From: Phlebopus portentosus
Lineage: Eukaryota; Basidiomycota; Agaricomycetes; Boletales; Boletinellaceae
Direction of reading: 5' to 3'
DNA: 64,000 nt
NCBI GenBank assembly: GCA_037892935.1
Contig: JAYXKI010000005.1
Span: 186,001 to 250,000, forward strand
The translations under genes and the position numbers were made by a program. A model generated the notes under the pieces. That model saw nothing but the letters and a program-made list of their open reading frames with translations. It did not search any database and was not told where the DNA came from. The stretch's first letter is position 1; each line of letters starts with the position of its first letter. This document shows positions 1 to 12,534 of this stretch, piece after piece.

Positions 1-68
1 AATATTAGATATATCAAGTCCATCTAGAGGCACGCCCACTGCAACCAGAAGGGCCTTCGTTATATATT

Positions 69-3000
69 TCATAGGACCGTTGCGACGATTTCTTCCCAAA
101 TCGCAGTTGGATTATTTACGCTTGAGTCAATTCCAACAAGTGTACTGAATGTTAGCGAGAATCACTGGGAAGAAGAGATCGGCTCACGTTTCGAAGGTGA
201 GGAAAATTAATATCGGCGGGACGACTCTGCCATTCTGCAGCCAGATAATATAAGAGATCGGCACCGTGAAGCGAATGGTGAGCCCGGTGGTCATTTATAT
301 ATAGAGAATGCTGGGAAATATAACGAACCCTCGGGTTCCTCTGGGTTGTCTACGCCGAAAGCCAAGCGCCAATTCAGCGTTTGAATACTGTTCGTCACGC
401 TATACCGTTGATGAAAAGGAGGAAAGAATAAAGAGTTTGTGGATGTTAGACAAGAGAAACGTGAAGGCCACATACAAATCAGGAGGCGCAAGAGGGTGGC
501 TCTTCAGACGCGAAGTCTAGGATATCAATTAGCAATTACGGAGATTCAAACAGCATATGATGAAACATGAAATGTTTCGCACAGAAAGAATGCCTCCGAC
601 AAAGAGAACCGCACCTTTATTTCTGTGTCTATGGATGCATAGTCGAGAGATTGACCACCGACTACGCCGGCATATTCTTGCGCTATGTCGTTTTTTCCTC
701 CCACAACCACTGTCTTTGAGCCTTCCACCTTGTTCATCGTAACCTTTATACGACATACATATCGGTACGTAGAATTGTAGAACAGTAAAGAAAGCTGAAA
801 CAAGAAAGAGTGGCTCACGCACCGAGAATAGGGTACACGAGCTCCCGCATCTAGTACGTATGAGATCAGAGAGCAGTTAGACATCGTGCGGATTTCTGAG
901 TCCAGACCTGCCATTACCGACTACGACGACCTTAGTCGGATCAAATAGCGGCTCACTTGGTGGCACTATGTCAAACGGTTGGCATTCTTGGCCGAGGCTG
1001 ATCCAAATCGAGAACGTAGGATGGGGTACAAGGAAATAGAACAATCTTAGCAAATGAATCCACGAACATATACAAGCAAAACTTACCGTTGACTGAATGC
1101 GTCACTGCGCTCATTGATTACCGAACGTACTGGATTCTCCAGCCAATCAAAATTTGCTGGCATAACGGTATTATTTGCGAAGTTCCAGTTCAGAGAGTTA
1201 TACCAAAGGTTTTGATCAGGGTCTGCACCCTCTACAATGCGGTCGACGATGAGCTGGGCCAGCGGACCTGCTCTGGCTTTTGCATCCAAAAGTGCCTGAG
1301 GCTCTGTGGTGTCCTTAGGACCGACGATCTGGAATGCGCATGGGGGTGAGAAGCGCTGGACAATAGACAGTGCACAATGCTCACTATGCGATGTAACCAC
1401 TATTCAGGCCTTGTAATCAGTACAGACGCTCTGTTGTTTCATGTAACTATGCTCACAGCAGCAATGCAAACGAAACCTTGATTAGTAATGCCTTCAGTCA
1501 AGGTGGTTCAACGAGCATAGAGGTAGAAACGAACCTCCACCATTATTAGTCTACATACTGATTAGCCGTGAGTTTACCTCCTAGTGAAACCACGACTCAC
1601 AACATCGACAATTAGTTGTGTGGCGCCCCTCTCAGTAAGTGATTGGAGCCCACCAAGCAACGCGCTCTGTAGGTCACTAAAGCTCGCAGCTGAGAAACTT
1701 CCAAGAGCCAGGATGCCTGTCTTTCCGTCGTCCAACACATAGAATTGTGCCGCTCCTGAGCCCGAAACAGGCTCAGCGGGCTGCAAACGTTCGGGCAAGG
1801 CGACTCCGAAATGCGGAACGTCATCTAAAATGATTGAAACCGGGTTCCTTTTCACCACTTCTGGGTTCGGTGTCGGAGATGGAGCAAATCGTTCTCCTGG
1901 TATTTTAAAAGCGACCGTGGGAGAGCCTGCGTATGCATCAACGCCATTTGTTCCTTCAATCGCACGACAATTATTTTGGCGGAACGTCGCAGAGTCCGTA
2001 AACGGAACAGTGCTTGAACCAAGGCGCGAGCGATATGGCAGCTACGAGCAACACTTAGTCAAGGCATACACACAAAATGAGGCTTACAGTGATAGTTTCA
2101 TTCGTCGTGCTATTCACACATTGGATAGTCAGATCCACCGAGTCGAACAAAGGGAGAGACATCTGCGCAAAATTGCCCATGGTATAATTCCATCCTGTTG
2201 CAGTACGCTGATAGCTCGAGAAAAAGCTAAGTTTGAGACGCAGTCAGGAAACCGTCGAAAGCAATTATATGACAGCGACTGAAAGGGAACCAGACTCACC
2301 CGTTTTGACGCGTACCTGGGGCCTGGTATGTTCCTGCAATTGCGGCATTCGCGTTGACTGCTACGAATGGATCGTCACCGTTAATGGCCAGAACCTTGGC
2401 TCCGGGCAGCTGGAGCATGCAGAGTGAGTACGAACGCGGCGAAAGGCGTATTGACTGGACGCACGGCTCCAAGGCTCAATCCTTCAGGAAGAGCGTCCTG
2501 CCATACGGAAAATTGATCGGCGAACTCGACACTAACAACGTCAAATGCATCAGGAGCAATATGTACAGCTTGCTGGCCTTGTTCGTCGGTCAGATGCACG
2601 ACCGGCGTTGGCAAGTACGACACGAAAGTCGAGTCGTAGCATAGGTCAAAATAGACGCAGTGTCCATCCATGAGTCGCCTAGTAGACCGTTGAAGATCTA
2701 TGTGCATCTCAAACTCGGAAGTGTATTGAGAACGCCGTATTCGTGCAATGTCTGCTAGAATGTCCTCTTGTACATCGTTCGCAAATGGTTCTGGAGCACG
2801 AATCTGATAGTTAACAGACGTATGGAAGGCAAGCGTCTTCTCAACGACATCGAGAATCTGTAGATTTCAAAAGTCTTGATGGTGTGCAAAGCACTTCATA
2901 AAAGCTGGACTTACATTCGATTTTATGCTATCGACGACAGGGAACGACTCGAAGCAAGCTCGGACCTCACTCGGTGCTACCCATGTCTTTCCGGCAATCG

Positions 3001-3094
3001 CAGCACACGGGTCGGGAGCTCTTGGGATTGTAGCTGCAGCCACCGCAGTAACCAGGCAGGATATCACAAGCAACATAGTTAGGCCACGGTGCAT
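69..3094 (-). CDS. Secreted peptidase S41 family protein (fungal UstP-like)
   Basis: Complete multi-exon gene read right to left. Exon 1 (ATG at 3094) encodes a signal peptide (MHRGLTMLLVISCLVTAVAA) and a DPCAAIAGKTWV block typical of fungal S41 peptidases. After a GTAAGT intron come VVEKTLAFHTSVNYQIRAP, RRLMDGHCVYFDLCYD and LPTPVVHLTDEQG, all family blocks. The strand-turn segment LIVDV/TNNGGG is split by an intron near 1,560-1,610, and the NCSLIS segment near 870, probably holding the nucleophile region, precedes KTVVVGGK. The C-terminus continues through TLNWRLAFGVDNPEEPE, EWQSRPADINFP and NPTAIWEEIV to a TGA at 69-71. The family is processing-protease-like and this member is probably secreted; its substrate is unknown. 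Exact exon ends in the 500-1,000 region are uncertain. Family assignment is firm. Confidence 0.85.
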
Positions 3095-5002
3095 TCGTAC
3101 GTGTTATGCCCGTCCTTTATCTTAATCGCGCTCAGGGCAAACGGAGGTGCACATTAGGCACGAAGAATACTTACGACAAGCGAAACGGAAAGAGTTGCGT
3201 GTACGACTTATTGCATCCCGCACCAAATGGAAGCAATACGAATCAGAAAATCTAATGAGTGTTCTCTCAGGGTGAGTAGAAGAGGCAGGTTTGAAGTGGA
3301 GCACATGGCAACGTACGAATGGCGAAGATACCAATAGTCTTGTGTATTGTGTATTCTGGCGAGATTTAGTGCGGATCCATGTTTTTTCACTGATCGGAGA
3401 AAGACTTGTCCTCGCACGATAAGATCGTCGGCAATGTGCTCAGAACTTGGCTCCCCAGAAAAAAACCCATTGAAAGCAAACATATTGGGCGACGTACGCC
3501 CGTAATTCGTCCGCCTCAGAGATAGGATGCTGTTGTCGCATTTCCCTATATGAAAGGTCCAATAAGAAGCCCAATTCATTTGCGTGCGTAAAAGAAACAC
3601 ATACGAAGCAGAAAGGAGAATCGCAAGGCTTGGCCCATGATGCTTCCATGCACCATCGCTACCGACAATCCAGTCGCAATTCCACGCCACGCGCAGAATT
3701 TCCGCAAAATAGCCTTGGCAGGAAGGGATGATCGAGCCGATCCGCCTATTAATTCGAAAACCCACGGCCCATAGATCTCTAATGCAAATGTAGCCTCCAA
3801 ACTATCCGCCTGCTAACAGGTAGATATCCGTTTAGTCGGTAAGAGGCCCAACAAGATCCATTTCGTCGAACTCTAGGTCAGGTTCGACATTTGATTTCAG
3901 TGTCAAACCTTCACCGGCCCTCTAGCCGCGAAAAACAGCGAGACTTGTCGCCGATACTAGTCAGATCCAACTTAGCGCTTAGGCATGCTTTCTGTCGCAT
4001 CAGAATCTGTAGAAACCCGACATGGCCGGTTCATTGCGACGTTATTTGAACATGGTGAACGATGTTGGGTTGGGACTGTTCTTTTCTCTGGCTTATGTGC
4101 TTACGTAATCTTTAGAGATCTGGACTTGGCCTCACAGGGGCAGAATTACGTTTCTGAGCCGCTTATACAGGAAACAGAACTGGAAATCTCGCCTCTGATT
4201 GGCTGGATTTCAATTCCGGATCAAAATTTTCAGGTTCGGAAATAGGGTTTTGCCCCTTGTGCGGGCCTAGGCCTTCAACCTTTCTATAGCAAAATTCATT
4301 CGCGGGAAATTAAATTGCCTCTTAAGCGTGTAATTCCTCTATCACAAGTATTAGATCACGAAATTACTGCGTTGGTTGATCTCATGTTGAACACATCAAG
4401 AAAGAGGCACCTGGGGCAAAACCCTTTTTCCGAGCCTCAAAAACTTGATCCGGAACTGGAATCCAGCCAATCAGAGGCGAGCTTTCCAATTCTGTTTCCT
4501 ATTTAAGCGGCTCAGAAACAGAATTCTGCCCGCTGTGAGGGATATCTCGATTTATGAATATGATTTATATGGGAGCCTCGTTGGAAAGAAGGAAGAAACG
4601 CTTTGCTCTCGCAGCTGAGGCTTTTCGGGAATTCGAAAATATATCTGCCACATGCATGTTGTCCTGTCCCATACATCTGAGAGGATACCTCGTTGAAAAC
4701 TACACTCGAAAACAACTGTTTGCTCATAATCCGACCGTGTTATCGCGTCATCATTACAGCTCACTCCAATTGAGATAACAAGGCTGATCACCAGAAATTC
4801 CAGGTAGCCGAGTGGACGGAATCAGATCATGCATTTCGCCTTATAGCTCACAAAACCATCCCAGGAAACCGCTGGAGACGGTATCATTTTCGCGATTAGT
4901 ACGAAGTGGCTGCACAGTTTCAGAAGCATAAATCGGTACTCATAGTAAGTCGAAATAAAATCGGAATGTCAAGAACATGATGAACAAAGCACACTGAATA
5001 AC
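3095..5002. other. Intergenic, S41 to hydrolase; holds a MITE
   Basis: No recognisable gene. A 411-bp inverted-repeat element occupies 4130-4540 (separate entry). A 185-codon open frame on the minus strand (3208-3765) has no ATG and no family resemblance, so I do not call it. Confidence 0.6.
4130..4540. mobile_element. MITE-like element with about 125-bp terminal inverted repeats
   Basis: The left arm begins CCTCACAGGGGCAGAATT at 4130 and runs to about 4257. The right arm, read in reverse complement from 4540, begins CCTCACAGCGGGCAGAATT. The arms remain alignable through GTTTCTGAGCCGCTTA, GCCTCTGATTGGCTGGATT, TTCCGGATCAA and GGGTTTTGCCCC, with scattered substitutions. About 150 bp of unrelated sequence separates them. 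The element is non-coding. I see no convincing target-site duplication: flanks are acttgg on the left and gatatc on the right. A foldback structure or an old MITE fits; the superfamily cannot be assigned. Confidence 0.75.
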
Positions 5003-6263
5003 CTAGAGAGTGTCAATCCATTTCCCAATAGCAATACAAGCCTCCGTCCTCTCCGGCTCAAAAAACGAGAACCCTATGAAATCATGGAATGCATCTTCCG
5101 CAACGTACGTTTCCACTTTCTCTTTACCCAAATCGCGTAACAGCCTTCCTTCCAATGTTCGAATTGAGTCAATGACGGTCTCTGCACCTCCAATGACGAT
5201 AATTGAGCGCGGGAAACCCTTGAAGGAAACGTCCGTGTTCTCTTTAGATGCAGGTGAGATATACACATTGGAGAGGAAGTCGATCCCATGTGCGCCTGCG
5301 AGACACTTCGACGCGAAGTCGGGTTCCTTCTCGGGCGGAGGCAACAGGAAGTCGGAGCGTGCATTAGTGTACACTGACGCTCCCGGTGAGTTGTGCGACG
5401 CCGTAAGGTCGGCCCAGGGAGAGAGCAACACAAGTCCGCCGGGGATACCGAGGTTCAGCGAGTCAGTGTACGTAAGGAGGTATCGAGTCAAAGCAAGACC
5501 GAGGTTCGCGCCTGCCGAGTCTCCGACGATGATCACATCTTCAGGCTTGAACCCAACCGTGCGCACTAAATAGGTATATCCCGCCAGGCCATCAATCAAT
5601 TGCGTAGGGAAAGGGTTGACGTTGTCTGGTGCGATGAGTCGATACTCAACGGAGAGAGCTCGTCGCGCTGACGCCGTTTGTTTCAGGATGTCACGCGGGA
5701 TTGCCGACACGGATGATGATGGATGCGCAGACAGAGCAATGTACGAGCCGCCGTGGAATGCCAACACCACTTTCTCGCCAGGTTTCGGTGCCTCGCCCAT
5801 GGTGATCTCCTCGCCTGCTTTATGCTGCCAATAACCTGGTATCTTGACGCTTTCCACGCCTGCGATCTCGGCCCATTTCTTAATGTCTCCTGTGATGAGC
5901 TCAGGAACTCCGTCAATCCAGACACCATTCACACCATTCCCGGTTTCTAAAGCTTTGGCCGTAGGATTATGTCCAAGGCCCCCAACTCTACAAAACACAT
6001 CAGTTCGCACGCGTCAGATGATGAGTATCCAGAACCGGGCTAGAGGAAAGAAAGGCGACCTACGCATTAACCAAACCTCCCATATATCTGGTCAAATTAA
6101 CCTGGATACAACGACCAATCGACCACGATTTCCTCGGCCTCCATGCGGGGAGCAAATTACGGAGAGTCCAGAAAGGAATCCTTACGAAGAGAAGGCCAAT
6201 TACCGCGCTTCCAACATAGATACCCTTGAAAGGCTGGACGTGTACGATGTTCGCCACAGCCAT
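5003..6263 (-). CDS. Alpha/beta-hydrolase fold-3 (HSL-like) esterase, copy 1
   Basis: Two exons: 6263-6077 and 5985-5003. Their lengths sum to 1,170 nt, an intact 389-codon frame plus stop. The N-terminal segment (IYVGSAVIGLLFVRIPFW) is hydrophobic and probably a membrane anchor or signal-anchor. The catalytic domain shows the oxyanion-hole motif HGGSYIALSAHP, the nucleophile elbow GDSAGAN, SPWADL, then an Asp in GGAETVIDS and the catalytic His in DAFHDF. These are hormone-sensitive-lipase-family features; the substrate is unknown. The paralog at 14567-15879 shares the two-exon layout and motifs. A DUF6534 gene lies directly upstream on the same strand. The acceptor at 5986-5987 (TAGAG) was chosen because it alone keeps frame with the GTTTGG donor. 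Confidence 0.88.
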
Positions 6264-6856
6264 GCTGATTCACTCGTCGAAGTTGTCGTTGGTGGTAACG
6301 AGAGCAACAACGGGAGGTGAGTGCGTCGTAGTCGTGTGATCCGTTCTTCCGTAGTCCGTTACATGACCACGACGAGTGAATACTTGGACGAGAATGGTTA
6401 CGGCTTCAATACATCTTTCGGGCCATGGGATAAACTTTGTTCCGGCTATGTTTTGATGATTACATAAGTATCTCCGGATGCGGATTATATGCACCGTCTC
6501 TCAGCTCACCGCCTAAAACTGTAGCTCTAAATGCAATCTAATCCTCTTTTTTAGTTAATAGTGACTCGGTCAGGCAAGTCACAGCTCAAAATCAGTCTCA
6601 AAATCAACAATTGATTCACTAAAAGATCATGGGACGGTATCGGGTGATGCGTAGACAAATATAGGTGTAGAGGGGGAAAAAGTGAAAATGGAATACGAAA
6701 CCCACGTTAAAATACGAATTCAGGTAGGTAACATCTCTTCTTGGTGAAAGGGACTCAAACTGAGGAATAACTGCTTGTCTTCGTGGTTGTATCGATGACA
6801 ACCACAGCCCTGTGCTCGTCGTACTGGTTCACGGAAGGCAAAAGATCAGTGTTATT
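6264..6856. other. Intergenic between hydrolase copy 1 and DUF6534 copy A
   Basis: No independent gene. The stretch 6750-6856 may contain a last small exon of the DUF6534 gene. Otherwise I see promoter DNA of the hydrolase. Confidence 0.5.
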
Positions 6857-8319
6857 TCAAACCTCGCTTTCCGGGAAGAGATTGCAGACATACAATTTCC
6901 GCTTCGGATAATGAAGAAAATTCAATATCGAGTCCACTTTGAATCGTCCTTGGACTTCGGACCTGCAAGATTTATATTTTTTTAACCTCAACACTTGTCT
7001 CAGCGTCATGAACGATGCTGACCTTATCAGAGCTAGCAGCATTGATAGCTGGCGTTGTAGCGACAAGCATGTCATTAGCAGCGGGTACGAGGCGATCGAG
7101 GCGCAAGCTTTGGGTCATGATGGTGCGGTTCATATCTTCGCGGAGACTCGATCTTGCATTCAATGATGCAAGCACGCAGTTGTAATACACTAGGCACCAA
7201 AGATTCCGTACATCAATTAATGCTACTCAGGAGCATCGATTTGATCTGCTTACATTTGGAAATGCAAAAGTCCATTAGCAGATAGACGTATGACTGCGGC
7301 ATCGTCTCCGCGGCAACAAAGGCCACAATGGACATTATGCCCGCTATCAATCCTGATCCGACAGTGAATGCAACAAGGATATTGATAACCCCATCTGTTC
7401 TCTTGAACCCGACGCGAAGTTTCCATAAAAAGTAGGTAATTGACAACGCGAGCGCCGTGTGCGAAAAAAGAACTATAACGTTCATGGCTCGCTCGAGCTC
7501 GAGAATTGACGAAAGTGGCTTCACATGCGCCAAGTGTAGGTAGATCGACGATACTATAAGCTGAACCAACGAGCACAGGGCAAGAGCGCCAGCCAAGAAA
7601 TAGTTTCCACCGCTCACTAAAAGAGACGATTCAGTACAGGCACGGTCAGCAAAAGGTATCTTTTGCTCACGATTGAAGGCACGCATGATATAGAAAATGT
7701 GCACCAGGCCTACAATGACAGGAGAGAATGGAGCCGAGCCATATATGTCTCTGTACGAGAAAATATAAACGGTAAGCAAGAGTCCGACAAAGTAGAGCTG
7801 TACGCGCCTGCCCAAATTATTGAGGTTGTCCACGTTTCCGAATTCCTTGACGAAATAGATATAAAGGAACTTGAGAACAAGAATGAGATACACTGTGTCA
7901 AGGATCCACAGCAGGACAGCGAATATCTTGAGCCACGACTTGTCCGTCCGAAAATATGTCTGCAAATTTGCTTAGTCCTGCCATCATATAAATCATTTTA
8001 CGGGATTAAACCTCGATATAGAACCAAAGCTGGATACAGCTAACTGCCCATAGCCTACCGAGGGACCCCCGATAAGTTTTCAGGTAAGAGATGCAATGTA
8101 GACTATCATAACTGACGCAGTCGAAAATCTAGGTGAATAGAGGCACGGAATCAGATCGCGTCCCACTCAGTTCAGATGTAACGGAAGTACACGACGTACA
8201 TGACGGTGAGGAACAAGCATCCGTACTGAAACGATCGATTAGTTGAGTGATACGATGGCAGTAGCCATACGAAGACATACGGTGCTATCTAATTCTGATT
8301 GTCCACCAGTCGAAGACAT
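6857..8319 (-). CDS. DUF6534 multi-pass membrane protein, copy A
   Basis: Starts ATG TCT TCG ACT at 8319 (MSSTGGQSELDST), followed by two very small exons (YGCLFLTV and CIQLWFYIE) and a run of transmembrane exons. Recognisable blocks in order are TDKSWLKIFAVLLWILDTVYLI, FKFLYIYFVKEFGNV-like, DIYGSAPFSPVIVGLVH, LERAMNVIVLFSHTALAL, LVAFTVGSGLIAGIMSIVAF and the C-terminal VYYNCVLASLNARSSLRE. The family is a basidiomycete-specific seven-helix-type protein of unknown function. The cytosolic tail ends near 6857 if the GTATGT at about 6885 is not used as a donor; if it is used, one more short exon lies near 6760-6800. No frame damage seen. Confidence 0.8.
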
Positions 8320-9302
8320 GGCGGGTGCGACATGAACGAGAGAGATGCGAACGAGTTTCACATTTAGCTTTGTCAGGCATGTTGATAAGAGAACGGCACA
8401 TAAGATGGGAATTCCAATACGTATATAGTAAGCAGGCACCAGGAAGTCTTCCAAATGATGCTGATTGCAAAAAAAAGATCACCGTCTTTGAAGTTGACGG
8501 GAAAAGGAAAAGGACACTTGCTAAAGCGCGCTGCGTAGACCAGTATCCTCTAGTACATGGTAAGTGATTTTATCCAGGGAATACATGGAATCCAAGCGAA
8601 TTGCAGAGTGTAGAGAGGGCGACGTAGGAACGCGGAATTTCGTCGGAGGCTCTGGTCAAATCTATTACATTGGGATGATTGTATGGCTCGGCCATCACTC
8701 CCCACTATGCTCGCAAAGTTCTCGTTTCCATGGAATCAATCTGCAACCTTATCGACAGTCGATGATGATGGATTTGAGTTTGAGAATGTCGTCTGGGAAT
8801 GGGTGACAAACTCAGTTACGTAAGTCTCGTCTGACTCATAATCTTTAAGCACGTGCATTTCCTCTTCTGACCCGTTACTTAGGGATCTAGAATAACGTGT
8901 TTTTACAGCTAGATGCTGAAATGCGATAAAGAACGAAGGTATGGCTCAGACAATCTCTTCTATTGCTAACTTCATGTGCTCAAAGTTATGATTGGCAGAT
9001 GTTATATCTATTGTGACCAATAAACCGTTTTTTTTTCTCATCGCTATCAACCTGATGCCGGATCACTCGGATACACCTTATTCATTCTCGTGATGTAGAG
9101 TGAGACGTACAGGCGGAATGAACCGACCGTCATCCTTGACTGGATTTTCAAGCCAGCCCAATTCGCTTCTAAGCAGTCTGTTGTGTCCGATGCAGAACAA
9201 ACGGCGATGAGCAAGATACATTGAATGCGCTGACAAAAAAGCACTTCTGGATAGTCGGGTATAAAGATTGTCGCCTGGTTAACTAGCTATAGGGAAAACG
9301 AG
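8320..9302. other. Gene-free stretch
   Basis: Upstream region of DUF6534 copy A. Short open frames exist on both strands but none resembles a family or has supporting splice structure. I see nothing else. Confidence 0.5.
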
Positions 9303-9660
9303 ATGATCGTGCGGGATATCAAAGGCCCAATTGTATTCGCAGCAAAGGTGAGCCCGTTGCAAAATCTCCGTTTTCTCCTCTAGCATCAGGTGTTGTCAAG
9401 GCACCCTAGGCAAAGGCGAAGCCCGGAAAGGCCGACGAACTGGCCCAGTTGTTCGCGAACCTACAAGCACGAGCAAATTTTAATTTGGAGCCAGGAACAA
9501 TCCAGTACAAATATATTTCGTTTCGAAGACTCGTCCGGCCTTCTTGAAGTCTACATGGACATTACGGTGTTTGAAGCATAAGCCCAGCAGTTTCAATGGC
9601 AATTTTGCATATTTCGGGCATATTTCAATTTCACATCGGTCATTGCAATCAGAATCTGCT
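9303..9660 (+). pseudogene. Broken antibiotic-biosynthesis-monooxygenase (ABM) domain gene
   Basis: ATG at 9303 opens MIVRDIKGPIVFAAK, a GTGAGC intron follows, and coding resumes near 9411 with AKAKPGKADELAQLFANLQ and NLEPGTIQYKY, the signature start of the small dimeric ABM/YgiN fold. At the T-run 9516-9518 the frame shifts: the next family block (RFEDSSGLLEVY) is in the following frame. A second break at 9579-9581 (TAA) falls where the family normally reads EAHK. Function is therefore lost unless both breaks are sequence errors. Intact ABM proteins are about 100 residues, so this remnant covers most of one domain. It lies alone between two minus-strand DUF6534 genes. Confidence 0.7.
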
Positions 9661-10959
9661 TTTTTCAGGAGTACTTCCAGCTCCGAGATACCCTCGTTGA
9701 GGTAAGTGTCCAAGGCGTCCTTTTGGTGAGATGAAAGTTGAGCTCATTAAAGTATCTATGCCGAGAATCTTGGCCCGCGAAGTCTCTCCATCCACCCACA
9801 ATCGGGTCTTAGAGATGGGACGTCTGCGTCCCTGTTATGTCAAAGCGCGTCACTTTGACAAGTTGTGATAGATATTAGTTCGAGTGCAAGTTCCGACTAG
9901 ATGAGGCTCTCACTTGGGAGAGTCTATCCTATTTTATTGACAATGGTTTTCTGCTGAATTTTATGACGCTTGTCTACGCATCGCCGATCGTCATCAGTGA
10001 CCAACCACAATAAGGCTAGCAGTTGGGAAAATCAATGTGGTCGCCCCCTCGATTGCAACTGGTCAAAGAATGTGGAGTGGCTTCCTTCGACGATTGTCCG
10101 TGCTGTGAAATTTGATCCCCCAAAGCCGCGAGAGCTAGAGCAATGCAAGCCGCTTAGATCTCCCGTAAACACGTGGGCGACATTTCGAGTGAGGATCAGT
10201 TGCAACGCTTTCCTGGGGAAGGCCGATGCGGAGGGAAGACAAGCGGACTATTCAGGAGTGATACTGATGCAACCACCATCTTCACGCATCACAACTTTAC
10301 CATCGCCAGACGTGTGCTATCTGAAGTTGTCATGACCTTGAGAAGATACCGGTATAAATAAGGCTGAGTACTACAGAACTCCCAAGGACGAATGTGGCGT
10401 TCATTCAATGCATAACGCGTGCAAGCGAAACACACCATCGACCTCACTCGAGAATTTTATGACCTTACCGAACGTGTCAATTGAAAGGTCCAGCAGAGAT
10501 CTGATGCCATCTTCCTGATGATTGGCGCATCGCCTGATATACTTCCGTCGCTTGTCTGTCTAGCAATGCTGAAGAGAAAATCAGGGACAATGCGACCCTG
10601 AATTTTTTGCGGACTCTCTCCTCGCGTTTGCCTTGCCTAGAAATCGATTTTTTTTTCTCAGTTTTTAAGGTACGATGATTTTGTACCTATAATAATCCAC
10701 TTTATCCGCATAAAAATCCATTGAATAAGATTACCTATTACATTCGATGCGTGATGCACAGCGTAAGAGAAAAAAGGGGAGATCCTGGATCCGGTACACA
10801 AGCACAGCAGAACAAAACAGAATACAAGGAAATGATTACAGCAGGTCGATATACAAGAAGTCCCGCCGTGAACTGCCCGCCGTTTAAAATAACCAGTCTC
10901 GCTTTAGTCATAGAAAATTATGACGCTATGGTAGCCCGAAGTATTTCTGTTCTCGTGAA
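9661..10959. other. Gene-free stretch downstream of DUF6534 copy B
   Basis: A 121-codon plus-strand open frame (9970-10335) has no recognisable domain and no splice context. Nothing else supported. Confidence 0.45.
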
Positions 10960-12534
10960 TTATACAGCGGAACTAAGCGTGTTGGCTGCTGCCTTGAAGT
11001 CAGATACAGAGCCGTCTGCGTCGTACTTTGCAAAAGACAATAGAAAGTTAATAACCAGCTCATAGCCTGGAAGAAAGAAATATATATTCGTACCCTCTTC
11101 CCCGCTGATTCGGGGTTGACATCGATGTCCACTCGGCATTCGATAGCTCTCGCGTTATATGCCTACAAAACACATCTACAATCAGCCAACGCCCCAAAGC
11201 TTCAGATTTGAGTACGTACCTTGTGCGAGTCGCTAGTGATAGTGGCAGAGCCCGCAGTAGCGCGTGTTCGCGAGCCCGAACTAGCGCTGGTCGAGGCAAG
11301 GTCATCCAGATGGAAGCTCATGCCTCCCGCTGTGCTATACTGGTTTCCACGAAGTGCAGAGCGGGCGTTCAGCGATGCAAGCATGCAGTTGTAGTATACT
11401 ACAAGAAAAAAATAAGCGGACTTCCTTGGATGTCTAGTCAACGAAACTTACATTTCGCCATGCAGAAGTCAATCAACAAGTAGATGAACGAGTTCGGAAG
11501 CGTCTCGGCCGCAACGAACGCCACGATGGCCATAATAGATGTAATCAGCCCGGTTCCAATCGTGAAGGCGACAAGGCGCTTGATGATGCTCTCCGTCTTC
11601 TTGAATCCAGACCGACGGTTCCACAAGAGGTAGATGAGGACAAGCGCAATCGCCGTGTCGGTGATCAGGACGATGACGTTCATCGCGCGCTCGTACCTCA
11701 CAATCGTTACGAGCTGCTCGAGGTGCTGGAATGAACGAGTCTTTGAGATATAAACGACCGTTACGATCAACTGTGCTGCTACAAGGAACCCAAGGCCCCC
11801 TGTGATGAAGTAGTTGCTGTTGCTCACTGTGAAGTAGTTCAGTCAGTGGCGTTCAATATACCGAAATGAACGCTCTGGGCTAGACTTACGGTTCCATGCA
11901 CGCATGACGAAAAGCGCCTGTACCATGGCCGCAATAATCGGCGAGAACGGGGCAGAGCTGTATATGTCTCTGAAAACCGACGATTCGTCAGCTCTGGAAT
12001 TCCTCCAAGGCATTTAGCGACACAATACTTACTTTGGCAGGTTATCCAGGAAAGCGACATTCCCGAATTCTCGAACGAAGTAGATGTACAGGAATTTGAA
12101 GACCAGGATGAGATACACCGTGTCGAGGATCCATAATAAGATGGTGTATACTTTGAGCCACAATTTGTCCGTGTGCAGGTATTTCTGTCAAATTTACGAA
12201 TTTGATAGATAAATATTTGGTTTTTTACTGAGAATTAAAATTTCTTACTTCGATGTAGAACCATAGTTGGAGACAACTGACTGCCCATAACCTGTACGAA
12301 TCCAAGTCAGCACTCTTCTTCAACGCAAAGAATTAGCAAGTAGAACCTACGCCGTAGAAAAGCTAAGTTCGCAAACAATGATAGGAAGTCAGTTAATCTA
12401 TCCATCGATCAGTTGAACAACGGTTAACTGCGCACATCACGGTGAGGAACAAGCATCCATACTGATCAGAAGGTTAGCGTTCCGTCGGTAGCGGGGCGAC
12501 GAAGAGAACATACTGTACTATCCAATTCAGACAT
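10960..12534 (-). CDS. DUF6534 multi-pass membrane protein, copy B
   Basis: ATG at 12534 (MSELDST), then the microexons YGCLFLTV and CLQLWFYIE, then TDKLWLKVYTILLWILDTVYLI, FLYIYFVREFGNVAFLDNLPK, DIYSSAPFSPIIAAMVQALF and SNSNYFITGGLGFLVAAQ. The central signature is KRLVAFTIGTGLITSIMAIV, followed by PNSFIYLLIDFCMAK and YYNCMLASLNARSALR. The tail carries IHLDDL-like (SFHLDDLAS), ARAIECRVDIDVN and the final exon YDADGSVSDFKAAANTLSSA with TAA at 10960-10962. All blocks are in frame after splicing. DUF6534 family, unknown function, probably seven transmembrane helices with a cytosolic serine-rich tail. It is the best-preserved reference copy in the window. Confidence 0.85.

Noticed and set aside
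1830..2282. 150-codon plus-strand open frame
   Set aside because: Antisense to coding exons of the S41 peptidase.
3208..3765. 185-codon minus-strand open frame
   Set aside because: Starts with GTG rather than ATG, has no recognisable domain and no splice context.
9970..10361. 121-codon plus-strand frame
   Set aside because: No domain, no neighbouring exons.
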